From assembly GCF_963378095.1 (NCBI RefSeq), contig NZ_OY726397.1, positions 4,836,001 to 4,900,000 of the forward strand: a DNA stretch of 64,000 nt. The letters run 5' to 3'. The notes below the pieces were generated by a model that was given only the letters and a program-made list of their open reading frames with translations, made no database searches and had not been told where the DNA came from. How positions within the stretch are numbered: the first letter of the stretch is position 1; every line of letters begins with the position of its first letter. Origin of the DNA: Mycolicibacterium sp. MU0053 (GTDB lineage Bacteria > Actinomycetota > Actinomycetes > Mycobacteriales > Mycobacteriaceae). Shown here piece after piece: positions 26,115 through 35,279 of the stretch. Both the position numbers and the translations under genes were made by a program.

Positions 26115-26861
26115 ATGGGACGTGTGGCCGGAAAAGTCGTATTGATCAGCGGCGGAGCCCAGGGCATGGGCGCCGCACACGCACGCATGCTTGTCGCCGA
26201 GGGCGCCAAGGTGGTCATCGGCGACATCCTCGATGAACCGGGTTCGGCGCTGGCCGACGAACTCGGGGACGCCGCTCGCTACGTCCATCTCGATGTGACC
26301 CAGGCCGATCAGTGGGATGCGGCGGTCGCGATGGCGGTCGAGGCCTTCGGCGCCGTGACGTCGTTGGTGAACAACGCCGGGATTGTCGCGATGGGCAAGA
26401 TCGGCAAGTTCGATATGACCCAGTGGCAGAAGGTCATCGACGTCAACCTCACCGGCACCTTCCTCGGCATGCAGGCCGTGGTCGGTCCGATGAAGGCCGC
26501 CGGCAGCGGGTCCATCATCAACATCTCCTCGATCGAGGGCCTGCGCGGCGCCCCGCTGGTGCACCCGTACGTCGCGTCGAAGTGGGCCGTGCGCGGATTG
26601 GCGAAGTCCGCGGCGCTCGAGTTGGGCCGGCACAACATTCGGGTGAACTCGGTGCATCCCGGCTTCATCCGCACCCCCATGACCGAGCACTTCCCCGAGG
26701 ACATGGTGACCGCCCCGCTGGGCCGGTCCGGCCGGTCCGAGGAGGTCTCGACGTTCGTGGTGTTCCTGGTCAGCGACGAGTCCTCGTTCGCCACCGGCGC
26801 CGAGTTCGTCGTCGACGGCGGCCTGGTCACCGACGTCAACCACAAGGACAACATCTTCTAG
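26115..26861 (+). CDS. fabG3: 3-alpha/20-beta-hydroxysteroid dehydrogenase (FabG3/Rv2002-like SDR)
   Basis: 248 residues. The sequence tracks M. tuberculosis FabG3 along its length: GGAQGMGAAHARMLVAEGAKV, GDILDE, ARYVHLDVTQ and NISSIEGLRG, with catalytic YVASK and C-terminal SDESSFATGAEFVVDGG. FabG3 interconverts hydroxy- and ketosteroids with NAD(H). A KstR-type operator directly upstream supports a steroid role. It is divergent from a DapB-like reductase and ends before a structured repeat. Confidence 0.85.
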   Translation: MGRVAGKVVLISGGAQGMGAAHARMLVAEGAKVVIGDILDEPGSALADELGDAARYVHLDVTQADQWDAAVAMAVEAFGAVTSLVNNAGIVAMGKIGKFDMTQWQKVIDVNLTGTFLGMQAVVGPMKAAGSGSIINISSIEGLRGAPLVHPYVASKWAVRGLAKSAALELGRHNIRVNSVHPGFIRTPMTEHFPEDMVTAPLGRSGRSEEVSTFVVFLVSDESSFATGAEFVVDGGLVTDVNHKDNIF

Positions 26862-26890
26862 CCCCAGCCCGTGCCGCTGCCCCTTCTTGG

Positions 26891-26954
26891 CGCGAGCGGG
26901 CGTGTTCCCGGCCGACACGCCGGGCGGATCACCGGGTCTGCGCACGCTCGCGCG
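26891..26954. repeat. 64-bp structured intergenic repeat, copy 2
   Basis: 58 of 64 bases match copy 1 at 4557-4620, including both outer inverted ends and the inner GGCGTGT/ACACGCC stem. It again lies between converging genes, here FabG3 and an acyl-CoA dehydrogenase. Confidence 0.75.
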
Positions 26955-26997
26955 AGGTTGGGAGCGCGCAAGGTTGAGAGCGCGCGAGGTTGGGAGC
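26950..26997. repeat. Three tandem 16-bp units
   Basis: Units one and three read GCGCGAGGTTGGGAGC and unit two differs at two bases. The first unit starts in the last bases of the structured repeat, so the array may have grown from its right end. Confidence 0.75.
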
Positions 26998-27007
26998 GAG
27001 CGCGCGC

Positions 27008-28057
27008 TCAGGAGCGCTGAGCGGTGAGCCAATGACGGTGCTCGGCAGGCGAACCGAACAGCGCGCGGTTCAGCGTGGCCCGCTTGAGGTAGGTGTGGAT
27101 ACCGGCTTCCCAGGTGTAGCCGATGCCGCCGTGCAGTTGCAAGGCCTTACCGGCCACCTGCACCGCTATCTCACCGGCGTAGGCCTTGGCCATCGCCGCG
27201 GCGCGGGCGGCGTCCGGGCCGTCCGCGACCATCGCGGCGACGCCGGCATCGATCAACTGCCGCGCGACCGTGATCTGCACCAACATGTCCGCGCAGGCGT
27301 GCTTGACCGCCTGGAAAGATCCGATCGGCCGCCCGAACTGCTCGCGCACGCCCAGATAGGCCACCGTGGCGTCCAGCATCGCGGCAGCCAATCCCACGCT
27401 GTCGCAGGCGAGGGCGAGGTACCCGCGGTCCAGCACGGCGGCCAACCCGTCGGGGCACCGCGACACCGCACCCTCGTCCACCTGGACGTCAACCGCCGAA
27501 ACCGCTGCCAGCAAACGGGTTTCGTCCACGACGGGCTGACCGACCACGCTCAGCCCGTCCGCATCGGCCTGAACCGCGACGACGACGAGTTCACCGTCGG
27601 GGTCGGTGGCGGGGATCAGTAGCCACGGTGCGGCGCCGTCGATGACGAAGGAGACCGCGCCGCCCACCCGCCGCTGCGCGTCGAGCGTGAACGCCGGGCC
27701 GGCGCCGCGTTGCGCCGCGGACAGCGCGACCGCCACCGCGTTCGAGCCCGCCGCGACCTCGGCCAGCAGCTGATCTCGAACGGGGCTGCGCGGCAGCATG
27801 TTCAGCAGTCCGACCCCGAGCACGACACCGCCCAGGTATCCGCTGCGGGCCGCGGCGCGGCCCATCTCCTCGCAGATGAGCGCCGTTTCCCGGAAGGTGG
27901 CGTCGGCGCCGCCGCACTCCTCGGCGATCTCCAGGCCGGTCCAGCCGGCCTGCGCCAACAGCGGGGCGCCGATCTCGGCGCCGGATGCCTTGCCCAGCAC
28001 ATCGCCGGCGATGGCACGCAACTCGTCGTGCAGCTCACTGAAATCCGGTCCGGTCAC
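27008..28057 (-). CDS. Acyl-CoA dehydrogenase, small subunit type
   Basis: 349 residues, shorter than the usual 380-400. The N-terminal and C-terminal helical domains are kept (YLGVREQFGRPIGSFQAVKH, ALQLHGGIGYTWE) but the canonical FAD-side F-x-EPxxGSD segment of the middle domain is absent. It follows a large acyl-CoA dehydrogenase with a GTGA overlap, the arrangement of the mycobacterial heterotetrameric steroid enzymes in which FAD pocket and catalytic residues are divided between subunits. It is the last gene of the ten-gene operon. Confidence 0.85.
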   Translation of the reverse strand: MTGPDFSELHDELRAIAGDVLGKASGAEIGAPLLAQAGWTGLEIAEECGGADATFRETALICEEMGRAAARSGYLGGVVLGVGLLNMLPRSPVRDQLLAEVAAGSNAVAVALSAAQRGAGPAFTLDAQRRVGGAVSFVIDGAAPWLLIPATDPDGELVVVAVQADADGLSVVGQPVVDETRLLAAVSAVDVQVDEGAVSRCPDGLAAVLDRGYLALACDSVGLAAAMLDATVAYLGVREQFGRPIGSFQAVKHACADMLVQITVARQLIDAGVAAMVADGPDAARAAAMAKAYAGEIAVQVAGKALQLHGGIGYTWEAGIHTYLKRATLNRALFGSPAEHRHWLTAQRS

Positions 28058-29220
28058 TGCACACTCGGTTCCCGCGGCAACCCCAGGCCGCGCTCGGCGA
28101 TGATGTTGCGTTGGATCTCGCTGGCCCCGCCCGGAATGGTCCACTCCCACGAGCCGATGAAATCCAGTACCCAGGCGCCGGATTCCCAGCCGCTGGACAT
28201 CGGTTTGGTCAGCACGGTGTGGGCGGCCACGCCGCCGATCTGCACGCCGAAGTCGGTCATCCGCTGCAGCAACTCGCTGTAGAACAGCTTCACCACCGAT
28301 GCGTCGGCGGCTCCGGCGGTGCCGGCCTCGCTGCGCTCCACCAGGTCCCGGCACAGCCCGCGCAGACCGGCGATCTCGATCTCGAACGCGCTGACCTGAT
28401 CCTGCACCGCGGAGTCTGGGTTGTCGCGGCAAGCCTGCACCAGCCAACGAAATCCGGCGTTGCCCAGCCGTTCGGCCAACTCCAGCATGGTCATGCCACG
28501 CTCGGCCCCCAGGGTGGCCTGGGCCACCTGCCAGCCGGCGTTCTCGGCACCCACCAGGTTGGCCGCCGGGATGTGCACGTCGTTGAGGAAGATCTCGCAG
28601 AAGTGGGATTCGCCGATCGCGTTGCGGATGGGCCGCACCTCCACACCGGGGCTGGACATGTCCATCAGGAAGTACGAAATCCCCTTGCGTTTGGGCGCGC
28701 TCGGGTCGGTGCGCGCCAGGAGCAGGCACCAGTGCGCGTGCGATGCGCCGCTGGCCCACACCTTCTGCCCGGTCACCACGAACCCGTCACCGTCGCGGCG
28801 GGCGGTGGTCCGCAACGACGCCAGGTCCGAGCCGGCTTCCGGTTCGGAGAAACCCTGCACCCAGATCTCGCCGTCCAAAATGGCCGGCAGGTGGCGCTGC
28901 CGTTGTTCCTCGGTGCCGGCCACCAGCAGCGTCGACGCCGCGTGGTGGATGCCGACGAACGCCAACACCAGCCGCGGCGCGTCGCGCGCGGCCAGTTCCT
29001 GATACAGCACAACCTGTTCGGCCACCGACATGCCGCCGCCCCATTCGGCCGGCCAGTGCGGCACCGCATAACCGACGGCGTGCAGCTTGGCGAACCAGTC
29101 CTGCTGGAACGCCACGAACTCGTCCTCGGTGGTGGCGGCCTGCGTTTGCCGCCAGTCCGCCGGCACGTTGGCGGCGCACCATGCCCGGACCTCGGCGCGA
29201 AACTCGTCCAGCGCGGTCAC
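28054..29220 (-). CDS. Acyl-CoA dehydrogenase, large subunit type
   Basis: 388 residues with the flavin-side motif GFSEPEAGSDLASLRTTARRD-type near residue 125 and GQKVWASG. The C-terminal segment reads IPGGASEIQRNIIAERG; Pro-Gly-Gly stands where classical enzymes carry the catalytic glutamate (EGTxE), so the partner subunit may supply it. GTG start overlapping the preceding stop; its own stop overlaps the start of the small subunit. Predicted to form an alpha2beta2 complex with the 27008-28057 product. Confidence 0.88.
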   Translation of the reverse strand: MTALDEFRAEVRAWCAANVPADWRQTQAATTEDEFVAFQQDWFAKLHAVGYAVPHWPAEWGGGMSVAEQVVLYQELAARDAPRLVLAFVGIHHAASTLLVAGTEEQRQRHLPAILDGEIWVQGFSEPEAGSDLASLRTTARRDGDGFVVTGQKVWASGASHAHWCLLLARTDPSAPKRKGISYFLMDMSSPGVEVRPIRNAIGESHFCEIFLNDVHIPAANLVGAENAGWQVAQATLGAERGMTMLELAERLGNAGFRWLVQACRDNPDSAVQDQVSAFEIEIAGLRGLCRDLVERSEAGTAGAADASVVKLFYSELLQRMTDFGVQIGGVAAHTVLTKPMSSGWESGAWVLDFIGSWEWTIPGGASEIQRNIIAERGLGLPREPSVQ

Positions 29221-30149
29221 GTCGAGTACAGCCCGGTCAGACCGCGCCGCCCGACTTGGGCGGTGAGCAGATCACGGGTCGCCGACAAACCAAAGGGCAG
29301 GCGCCGCAACGGCTGACTGTAGCGCGAGAGCCACGACAGCGTCGTCTCGTCGCAGAACCCGACCGCGCCGTGCAACTGATGGCACACCCGGAACACCACC
29401 TCGGCGGCCTCGATCGCCGCCATCCGCAACGCCAGCGCGTCCGCGAGCGCCTCGGCCGCCGAACTCGGCGACGACGACCCCGCGCTCCACAGGGCGTGCT
29501 TGGCCAGGATTTCCAGCCCGCCGCGCTCCACCTCGGCGTCGGTCAGTTGGAACTGCACGCTCTGGAACGACGACAGCGGCTGACCGAACTGCTGACGCAG
29601 CCGGACATGGGCGATGGTCAGTTCCAGTGCCCGGTCCAGCATCCCGAGCAGCGTCCAGCACGGCAGCACCAGCGCCAGCGCGACGTCACTTGGGGTCGAC
29701 GTGCTCGTCGATGACAGTTCGAGTTCGGCGACGAAGCCGGGCCGCGCCGACGAGGTTCCGGCGACGGTGTGGCACCGGCCGTCCAGTGTCACCGCCGACC
29801 ACGGCAACTGCACGCCGACGACCGGCGCCGACGGGTTGTTCTCGGCCACCACCAACAGGCCGGCGGTGTCGCCGTCGGCTGGGCGGGACAGCCGTTCGGC
29901 GACCGGATACGGCAGCGCCCAGTAACCCGCGCTGCGACACAATGCGGCAGCGGCCTCCAGGCTGTCGGTGTCGCCCCGCGGTTCCAGCTCCCAGGCGCCG
30001 AGTCCGGTGAGAACCGAACCGACCAGCGCCTCCCGCGCTTGCGGCTTGGCCTCGGCCTCCTGCAACAACTGGTCACCGCCGGCGGCCTCGAACGCGCGCA
30101 GCGCCTGCCGGCCGAATTCGGCGGCCTCGGGGCTCAAGTCCAGGATCAT
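29217..30149 (-). CDS. Acyl-CoA dehydrogenase, small subunit type
   Basis: 310 residues, the shortest of the family here. It keeps the C-terminal helical domain (RLRQQFGQPLSSFQSVQFQL and CHQLHGAVGFCDETTLSWL) but the middle domain is reduced and has no GSD motif. ATGA overlap with the upstream large subunit. The sequence from SSTSTST to SSSPSSAAEAL is unusually Ser-rich. Likely the partner of the 30146-31294 product in a heteromeric enzyme. Confidence 0.83.
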   Translation of the reverse strand: MILDLSPEAAEFGRQALRAFEAAGGDQLLQEAEAKPQAREALVGSVLTGLGAWELEPRGDTDSLEAAAALCRSAGYWALPYPVAERLSRPADGDTAGLLVVAENNPSAPVVGVQLPWSAVTLDGRCHTVAGTSSARPGFVAELELSSTSTSTPSDVALALVLPCWTLLGMLDRALELTIAHVRLRQQFGQPLSSFQSVQFQLTDAEVERGGLEILAKHALWSAGSSSPSSAAEALADALALRMAAIEAAEVVFRVCHQLHGAVGFCDETTLSWLSRYSQPLRRLPFGLSATRDLLTAQVGRRGLTGLYST

Positions 30150-31294
30150 GACGCCGCCAACAGCGCGCGGGACAGCAGGATCCGCTGCATTTCGATGCTG
30201 CCGGAGGACACCGTGGACGCCTGCGAGTACCGCCAGTGGTCCTCGACCTCGTCGCGGAATCGTTGCACCGCGGGGTCGGCCGCGTCGGCGGCCGCAATGA
30301 TCTCCATCAACACCTCGGCGCTGTCCTGGTCCAGCTTCGTCACCGCGATCCGGTAGCCGGACGCGTCCCCGGGGCGCACCTGCCCCTTGCTTTGCAGCTC
30401 CACCAGCCGATACGCCAGCAGCCTGGCCCGACGGCAATGCACCTGCATCCGGGTCCACCTGGCGCGCAATTCATCCGGCAGTTGGTCCCAGGCCGCCCCG
30501 AGCGCTTCGGGAGCGTCGAGCAGCAACTTCTCGCACCGGGCGTACCGGGCGATGCCGACCCGTTCGAACGACAGCACATCCTGCACAATCGACCAGCCGG
30601 CACCGACCTCGCCCAGCACTTCGGCGTCGGTGACCCGCAGATCGTCGAAGAACACCTCGTTGAGGTGGTGCGGGCCCATGATGCAGCGGATCGGCCGGAC
30701 CTGGATCGCCGGATCGGACATCGGCACCAAGAAGATCGTCAGACCCTGCTGCTTCTTGCCCTCCTTGGAGGTCCGCGCGAGCAGAAAGCACCACTGTGCC
30801 ATGGTCGCGTACGACGTCCAGATCTTCTGACCACTCACCAGCCAGCCGTCGCCGTCGCGGCGGGCGGTGGTGCGCAGCGACGCCAGGTCGGAACCGGCCT
30901 CGGGTTCGGAAAACCCTTGGCACCAGATCACTTCGCCGTTGGCGATCAGCGGCAGGTGCCGGCGCTGCTGTTCGGCGGTGCCGTGGCGCATGATGATCGG
31001 GCCCACCCAGTTGACGCCCATGTACTGGGCCCCGCGCGGTTCGTGGTGCGCCCACATCTCCTCACGCACCACGGTCTGTTCCCACACCGAGGCGTCCCGG
31101 CCACCGAACTCGGCCGGCCACGACATGCACAGCAGACCCTCGTCGGCCAGCGTGCGGCAGAACTGTTGCGCGGCTGCCAAATCCGCGGGGTCGTCGGTGA
31201 ACGCGCCCATGAAGTCGGCGGGCAGGTGCTCGGCCACCAGGTTGCGGAGCTTGCCGCGCAGCGCGCCGGCCTGCTCCCCCATCTCGAAATCCAC
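30146..31294 (-). CDS. Acyl-CoA dehydrogenase, large subunit type
   Basis: 382 residues. GFSEPEAGSDLASLRTTA and GQKIWTSYA define the FAD-binding middle domain. The C-terminus reads VSSGSIEMQRILLSRALL, with Ser in the classical catalytic-glutamate position. GTG start preceded by GGGGA, nine bases after the CoA-transferase stop. With the small gene that follows it probably forms one of two heteromeric dehydrogenases in this operon. Confidence 0.88.
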   Translation of the reverse strand: MDFEMGEQAGALRGKLRNLVAEHLPADFMGAFTDDPADLAAAQQFCRTLADEGLLCMSWPAEFGGRDASVWEQTVVREEMWAHHEPRGAQYMGVNWVGPIIMRHGTAEQQRRHLPLIANGEVIWCQGFSEPEAGSDLASLRTTARRDGDGWLVSGQKIWTSYATMAQWCFLLARTSKEGKKQQGLTIFLVPMSDPAIQVRPIRCIMGPHHLNEVFFDDLRVTDAEVLGEVGAGWSIVQDVLSFERVGIARYARCEKLLLDAPEALGAAWDQLPDELRARWTRMQVHCRRARLLAYRLVELQSKGQVRPGDASGYRIAVTKLDQDSAEVLMEIIAAADAADPAVQRFRDEVEDHWRYSQASTVSSGSIEMQRILLSRALLAAS

Positions 31295-31303
31295 TGTGGT
31301 CCC

Positions 31304-32509
31304 CTATCCCGAACCCAGTACGGGCTCGGCGTCGTTCTCCGGCGCCGACGGCGCGGTCGCCAGCACACCCAACTCCGCCAACACGGCGGCGGTGTCGGCG
31401 CCGAGTTCCGGGGCCGGCCCCCGGACATGACCGGGAGTGCGCGAAAACCAGGTCGGCACACCGGGAAAGCGCACCGGCCCGTGCGGCGTCTGCACGGTTT
31501 CGAACAGGCCGACGGCGTTGAGCTGCGGGTGGTCGAACAGCGCATCCGGGGTGTTGATGGGCGCCGCGGGAATCTCCAGCTGTTCGAACAGCGTCAACCA
31601 CTGCTCGGTGGTGCGTTCCTTAAGGGTCTCGGCCACAAAGCCGTAGACCACGTCGATCTGGCGGGCCCGATGCTCCAAGGTGGCGTACGCCGCCGGATCC
31701 GCTGCCGCCCAGGGCGGCCGGACCGCCTCGATGAACGCATTCCAGTGCTTGTCGTTGTAGATCAGTACCGCGATGTGCCCGTCCTTGGTTTCATACGGGC
31801 GACGGTTGGGGGCCACGGTCCGTGGATAGACCGCCGGTCCCAGCGGCGGATCGAACATCGCGCCGTTGGCGTGTTCGACGAGCATGAACGAGGCCATCGT
31901 CTCGAACATGCTGACCTCGACCTCCTGGCCCTCCCCGGTCCGTTCCCGATGGAACAGCGCCATCATGGTGGCGTAGAGCGCGGTCAGGCCGGCGACCTTG
32001 TCGGCGATGATGGTCCCGACGTAGTTCGCCTCGCCGGTCAGTTGCTCCTGGACCGCCGGTAACCCGCATTCGGCCTGGATGGTGTCGTCGTAGGCGGGTC
32101 GGTCGGCTGCGGGCCCGCGTCGGCTGTAGCCGTAACAGTTGGTATAGACGATCGTCGGGTTGATGGCCGCCACGTCGTCATACGAAAAGCCCAGACTGGC
32201 CACCGCTTTGGCCCGCATCGAGTGGATGAACACGTCCGCCGACTCGATCAGGGCCCGCAACGCGGCCGTGCCCTCATCCGAACGCAGATCGAGCACCGCG
32301 CTGCGCTTGCCGCGGTTGACGTTCACGAACACCCCGCTCATGCCGGGTGCCGGGCCCACCGAGATGAACCGGGTGTTGTCACCCTGCGGCGGTTCGACCT
32401 TGATGACCTCGGCGCCCATGTCCGCCATGATCTGCGTGCAGTACGGACCCATCACCATCGCGGTGAGGTCCACCACCCGCACACCGGCCAGCGGGCCCGC
32501 GGCGCTCAC
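31304..32509 (-). CDS. Family III CoA-transferase (CaiB/BaiF)
   Basis: 401 residues. These enzymes move CoA between an acyl-CoA and a free carboxylic acid through a mixed anhydride on an aspartate. Hallmarks are LAGVRVVDLTAMVMGPYCTQIMADMGAEVIKVEP-type N-terminus and NVNRGKRSAVLDL; Asp170 in IIADKVAG is the candidate nucleophile, matching Asp169 of formyl-CoA transferase. GTG start overlapping the upstream SDR stop. In this operon it could recycle CoA onto the ring-opened acid. Confidence 0.9.
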   Translation of the reverse strand: MSAAGPLAGVRVVDLTAMVMGPYCTQIMADMGAEVIKVEPPQGDNTRFISVGPAPGMSGVFVNVNRGKRSAVLDLRSDEGTAALRALIESADVFIHSMRAKAVASLGFSYDDVAAINPTIVYTNCYGYSRRGPAADRPAYDDTIQAECGLPAVQEQLTGEANYVGTIIADKVAGLTALYATMMALFHRERTGEGQEVEVSMFETMASFMLVEHANGAMFDPPLGPAVYPRTVAPNRRPYETKDGHIAVLIYNDKHWNAFIEAVRPPWAAADPAAYATLEHRARQIDVVYGFVAETLKERTTEQWLTLFEQLEIPAAPINTPDALFDHPQLNAVGLFETVQTPHGPVRFPGVPTWFSRTPGHVRGPAPELGADTAAVLAELGVLATAPSAPENDAEPVLGSG

Positions 32510-33429
32510 GTCTCCACCGCCTGCGACGCCATCCCGAAGCTGTACCGGATGTGGTCGGCGTGGCCGTCGGGGACGACGGGAAAGACGATCTGATGGGCGG
32601 TGTCCCGGATCTCCGCCAGGTTCTGCGCGACGTCCTCGAGGGTCCACGACGGCCGGTACACACCGCGGGTTTCGGCGATGTAGGCGCGGGCGACCCGACC
32701 GGCCAACGCCACCATGATTTCGCCGGTGACCGAACAGGTCTCGTGGGCGAGCCAGCCGACCGTGGGTGCGACGAGTTCCGCCCCCATCGGCGGGTAGGCC
32801 GAGGTGTCCAGGCCGTCGGCCATCCGAGTGACCGCGGCCGGCACGATCACATTGCAGGCCACATTCGCCGCGGCGCCCTCGAGCGCGGCCACGTTGGACA
32901 GTCCGATGATGCCCGCCTTGGCGACACCGTAGTTGGCGACGTCGTGGTTGCCGTACAGTCCGCCGATCGACGAGGTCAGCACGATGCGGCCGTAGCCCGC
33001 GGCGAGCATGTGCGAAAACGCGGGCCGCACCACGTGAAACGCACCGCGCAGGTGCACGTCGACGACGGCGTCGAAGTCCTCGTAGGACATCTCGGCGAGC
33101 GGTGCGCGGCGCACGTTTCCGGCGTTGTGGATCAGGATGTCGACCCGGCCGTATTCGCGCAGCGCAGTATCGACGATCGCCTTACCGCCTTCGGCGGTGG
33201 CCACCGATTCGGTGCAGGCCACCGCCTGCCCACCGGCGGCGGCGATCTCGCCGACCACCGTGCTGGCCGGACCCGCGTCGGCACCGTCGCCGGTGAGCGT
33301 GCCGCCGACGTCGTTGACCACGACCTTGGCCCCACGCGCCGCCAACAGCAGCGCGTACTCGCGGCCCAGCCCGCGGCCGCCGCCGGTGATGACGGCCACC
33401 CGGTCATCGAATCTCAGGGCGGCACTCAA
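32506..33429 (-). CDS. Short-chain dehydrogenase, multifunctional-enzyme-type 2 group
   Basis: 307 residues. TGGGRGLGREYALLLAARGAKVVVNDVGG near the N-terminus resembles the hydroxyacyl-CoA dehydrogenase domain of peroxisomal MFE-2, including the Asp that selects NAD. Catalytic Ser in LTSSIGG and YGVAK are present. It starts at TTG, overlapping the BVMO stop (TTGA), with CTGGAGA upstream. Could oxidise a hydroxyacyl-CoA in the pathway or the alcohol formed by the Rieske oxygenase. Confidence 0.86.
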   Translation of the reverse strand: MSAALRFDDRVAVITGGGRGLGREYALLLAARGAKVVVNDVGGTLTGDGADAGPASTVVGEIAAAGGQAVACTESVATAEGGKAIVDTALREYGRVDILIHNAGNVRRAPLAEMSYEDFDAVVDVHLRGAFHVVRPAFSHMLAAGYGRIVLTSSIGGLYGNHDVANYGVAKAGIIGLSNVAALEGAAANVACNVIVPAAVTRMADGLDTSAYPPMGAELVAPTVGWLAHETCSVTGEIMVALAGRVARAYIAETRGVYRPSWTLEDVAQNLAEIRDTAHQIVFPVVPDGHADHIRYSFGMASQAVET

Positions 33430-35279
33430 CGAATCTCCAGTCCCTCGAGGTCGCCCTGGTCCCGCCACTGTGCAATGAGTTCGTCGAAGGCGTAGAACCC
33501 CGGCGAGTAGAAGTCGCCCAGGAACGCCCCGTTGCGTTCGGCACCGCCGCGGCCCTCGTTGTTGTAATAACCGGGCGTGCAGGACAGTTCGAACGCCGAG
33601 TTGTCGATCGCCAATTCGCCGACGGTCGCCACCCAGGCGTCCTGCCCCTCCTGGGTGGGCTCCACCAGGCTGGCGCCGCGGGTCTGTGCCTCGGCGATGA
33701 GGTAGGCGATGTGCTTGGCCTGCTGTTCGAACATGGCCGTGGTGTTGGCCGACACGCCGCCCTGGATGAACCCCATGAAGAACTGGTTGGGGAATCCGCG
33801 GCTGGTCATCCCGTGCAGCGTCTTGTAGTCGTCGCGCCAGTGGTCGAACAGGGACAGCCCGTCGCGGCCCACGATGCGATCGATCGCGAAGCGACGGCTG
33901 ATCTCGGTGGAGATCTCGAAGCCGCTGGCGAAGATCACGCAGTCGACTTCGTACTCCACCCCGTTGGCGACGATGCCCTTCTCGGTGAGACGTTCGACGC
34001 CCTTGGACTCCGACACATCGACCAGCGTCACGTTGGGTCGATTGAACGTGGCCAGGTAGTGCTCGCTGGACGTCGGGCGCTTGCACATGAAGCGGTAGTA
34101 GGGCTTGAGCGCCTCCGCGGTGGCCGGGTCCGCCACGACCTCGGCGACCAGGCGGCGCAGCCGCTCCATGATCTTGAAGTCCTCCTCCTCCCGGAATGCC
34201 ATGATCTGCTCGATGGTCACCGCGGCCGGGTCCGCGGTGGCCGCGATCCGTGCGGTCAGGTTGCGCCCCAGTTCGGTCCAGAAGTCGCACACCAGGTCCG
34301 GTTCGCCGAACACCACACCCACGAACGGCGACCAGTTGTGGAAGTTGCGTTTGCGTTCTTCCTGCCAGCCAGGCTGCAGCGCGGCTGCCCAGGCCGGGTC
34401 GGTGGGCGGGTTGGTGCGGGCGTCGACCGAGGACGGCGTGCGCTGGAAGACGTAGAGCTGCTGGGCGTCCCGGCCCAGGTGCGGCACCAGCTGGATACCG
34501 GTGGCGCCGGTGCCGACCAGCGCGACCCGCTTGTCGGCCAGCTTGTGCAGGCCACCATCGGCGTTGCCGCCGGTGTAGTCGTAATCCCAGCGCGCGGAAT
34601 GGAACACGTGGCCGGTGAAATCCTTGATGCCCGGGATGCCCGGCAGTTTCGGGCGGTTGTAGGAACCCTGCGCCATCACCACGAAGCGGGCCCGGATCTC
34701 GTCACCGCGGTCGGTGCGGATCGACCAGCGTTGCGGTGCGTCCTCCCACTGCAATTCGCGCACCTGGGTGGAGAAGAGCGCACCGTCGTAGAGGCCGAAG
34801 TGTTTGCCGATGTTGCGGCAGTGCTGGAAGATCTCGGCACCGTCGGCGAACTTCTTACTCGGCATGAAGTCGAGTTCTTCCAGCAGCGGGATATAGCAGT
34901 AGGCGTCGTTGTCGCACTGGATGCCGGGAAACCGGTTCCAGTACCACACGCCGCCGAAATCTCCGGCCATCTCGATGACCCGAATCCCGTCCACCCCGGC
35001 CTTTTTCAGGTAGGCCCCGGCCAGCAGACCGGCGAAGCCGCCACCGAGGATGACGACGTCGACGTCCTCGGTGATCGGGTCTCGTTCGACGGGGGTGGTG
35101 TAGGGGTCGACCTCGTAGAAATCGGCGAAATCGCCTTCGAGTTCCAGGTATTGGTCGCCGCCCTCGGGTCGCAGCCGCTTGGCGCGTTCCGCGGCGTAGC
35201 GTTCCCGGATGGCCGGGATGTCGATGTCGGTCGGGGTGTCGGTGGGCCCGCACTCGGTGCCCGGCGGGGTCGCGGTCAT
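33426..35279 (-). CDS. Baeyer-Villiger monooxygenase (class B flavoprotein)
   Basis: 617 residues. GGGFAG (79-84) binds FAD, GTGATG (256-261) binds NADPH, and the fingerprint FxGxxxHxxxWD is complete as F221-T-G-H-V-F-H227-S-A-R-W231-D. The enzyme inserts oxygen beside a ketone to give an ester or lactone. An N-terminal extension of about 70 residues is typical of the larger steroid/cyclopentadecanone-type enzymes. Its ATG overlaps the stop of the upstream luciferase-like gene. It is the ring-opening candidate of the operon, with a lactonase-like gene in the divergent operon. Confidence 0.94.
   Translation of the reverse strand: MTATPPGTECGPTDTPTDIDIPAIRERYAAERAKRLRPEGGDQYLELEGDFADFYEVDPYTTPVERDPITEDVDVVILGGGFAGLLAGAYLKKAGVDGIRVIEMAGDFGGVWYWNRFPGIQCDNDAYCYIPLLEELDFMPSKKFADGAEIFQHCRNIGKHFGLYDGALFSTQVRELQWEDAPQRWSIRTDRGDEIRARFVVMAQGSYNRPKLPGIPGIKDFTGHVFHSARWDYDYTGGNADGGLHKLADKRVALVGTGATGIQLVPHLGRDAQQLYVFQRTPSSVDARTNPPTDPAWAAALQPGWQEERKRNFHNWSPFVGVVFGEPDLVCDFWTELGRNLTARIAATADPAAVTIEQIMAFREEEDFKIMERLRRLVAEVVADPATAEALKPYYRFMCKRPTSSEHYLATFNRPNVTLVDVSESKGVERLTEKGIVANGVEYEVDCVIFASGFEISTEISRRFAIDRIVGRDGLSLFDHWRDDYKTLHGMTSRGFPNQFFMGFIQGGVSANTTAMFEQQAKHIAYLIAEAQTRGASLVEPTQEGQDAWVATVGELAIDNSAFELSCTPGYYNNEGRGGAERNGAFLGDFYSPGFYAFDELIAQWRDQGDLEGLEIR

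Noticed and set aside
26950..26997. CRISPR array
   Set aside because: The units are 16 bp, directly adjacent without spacers, and no cas genes are present.
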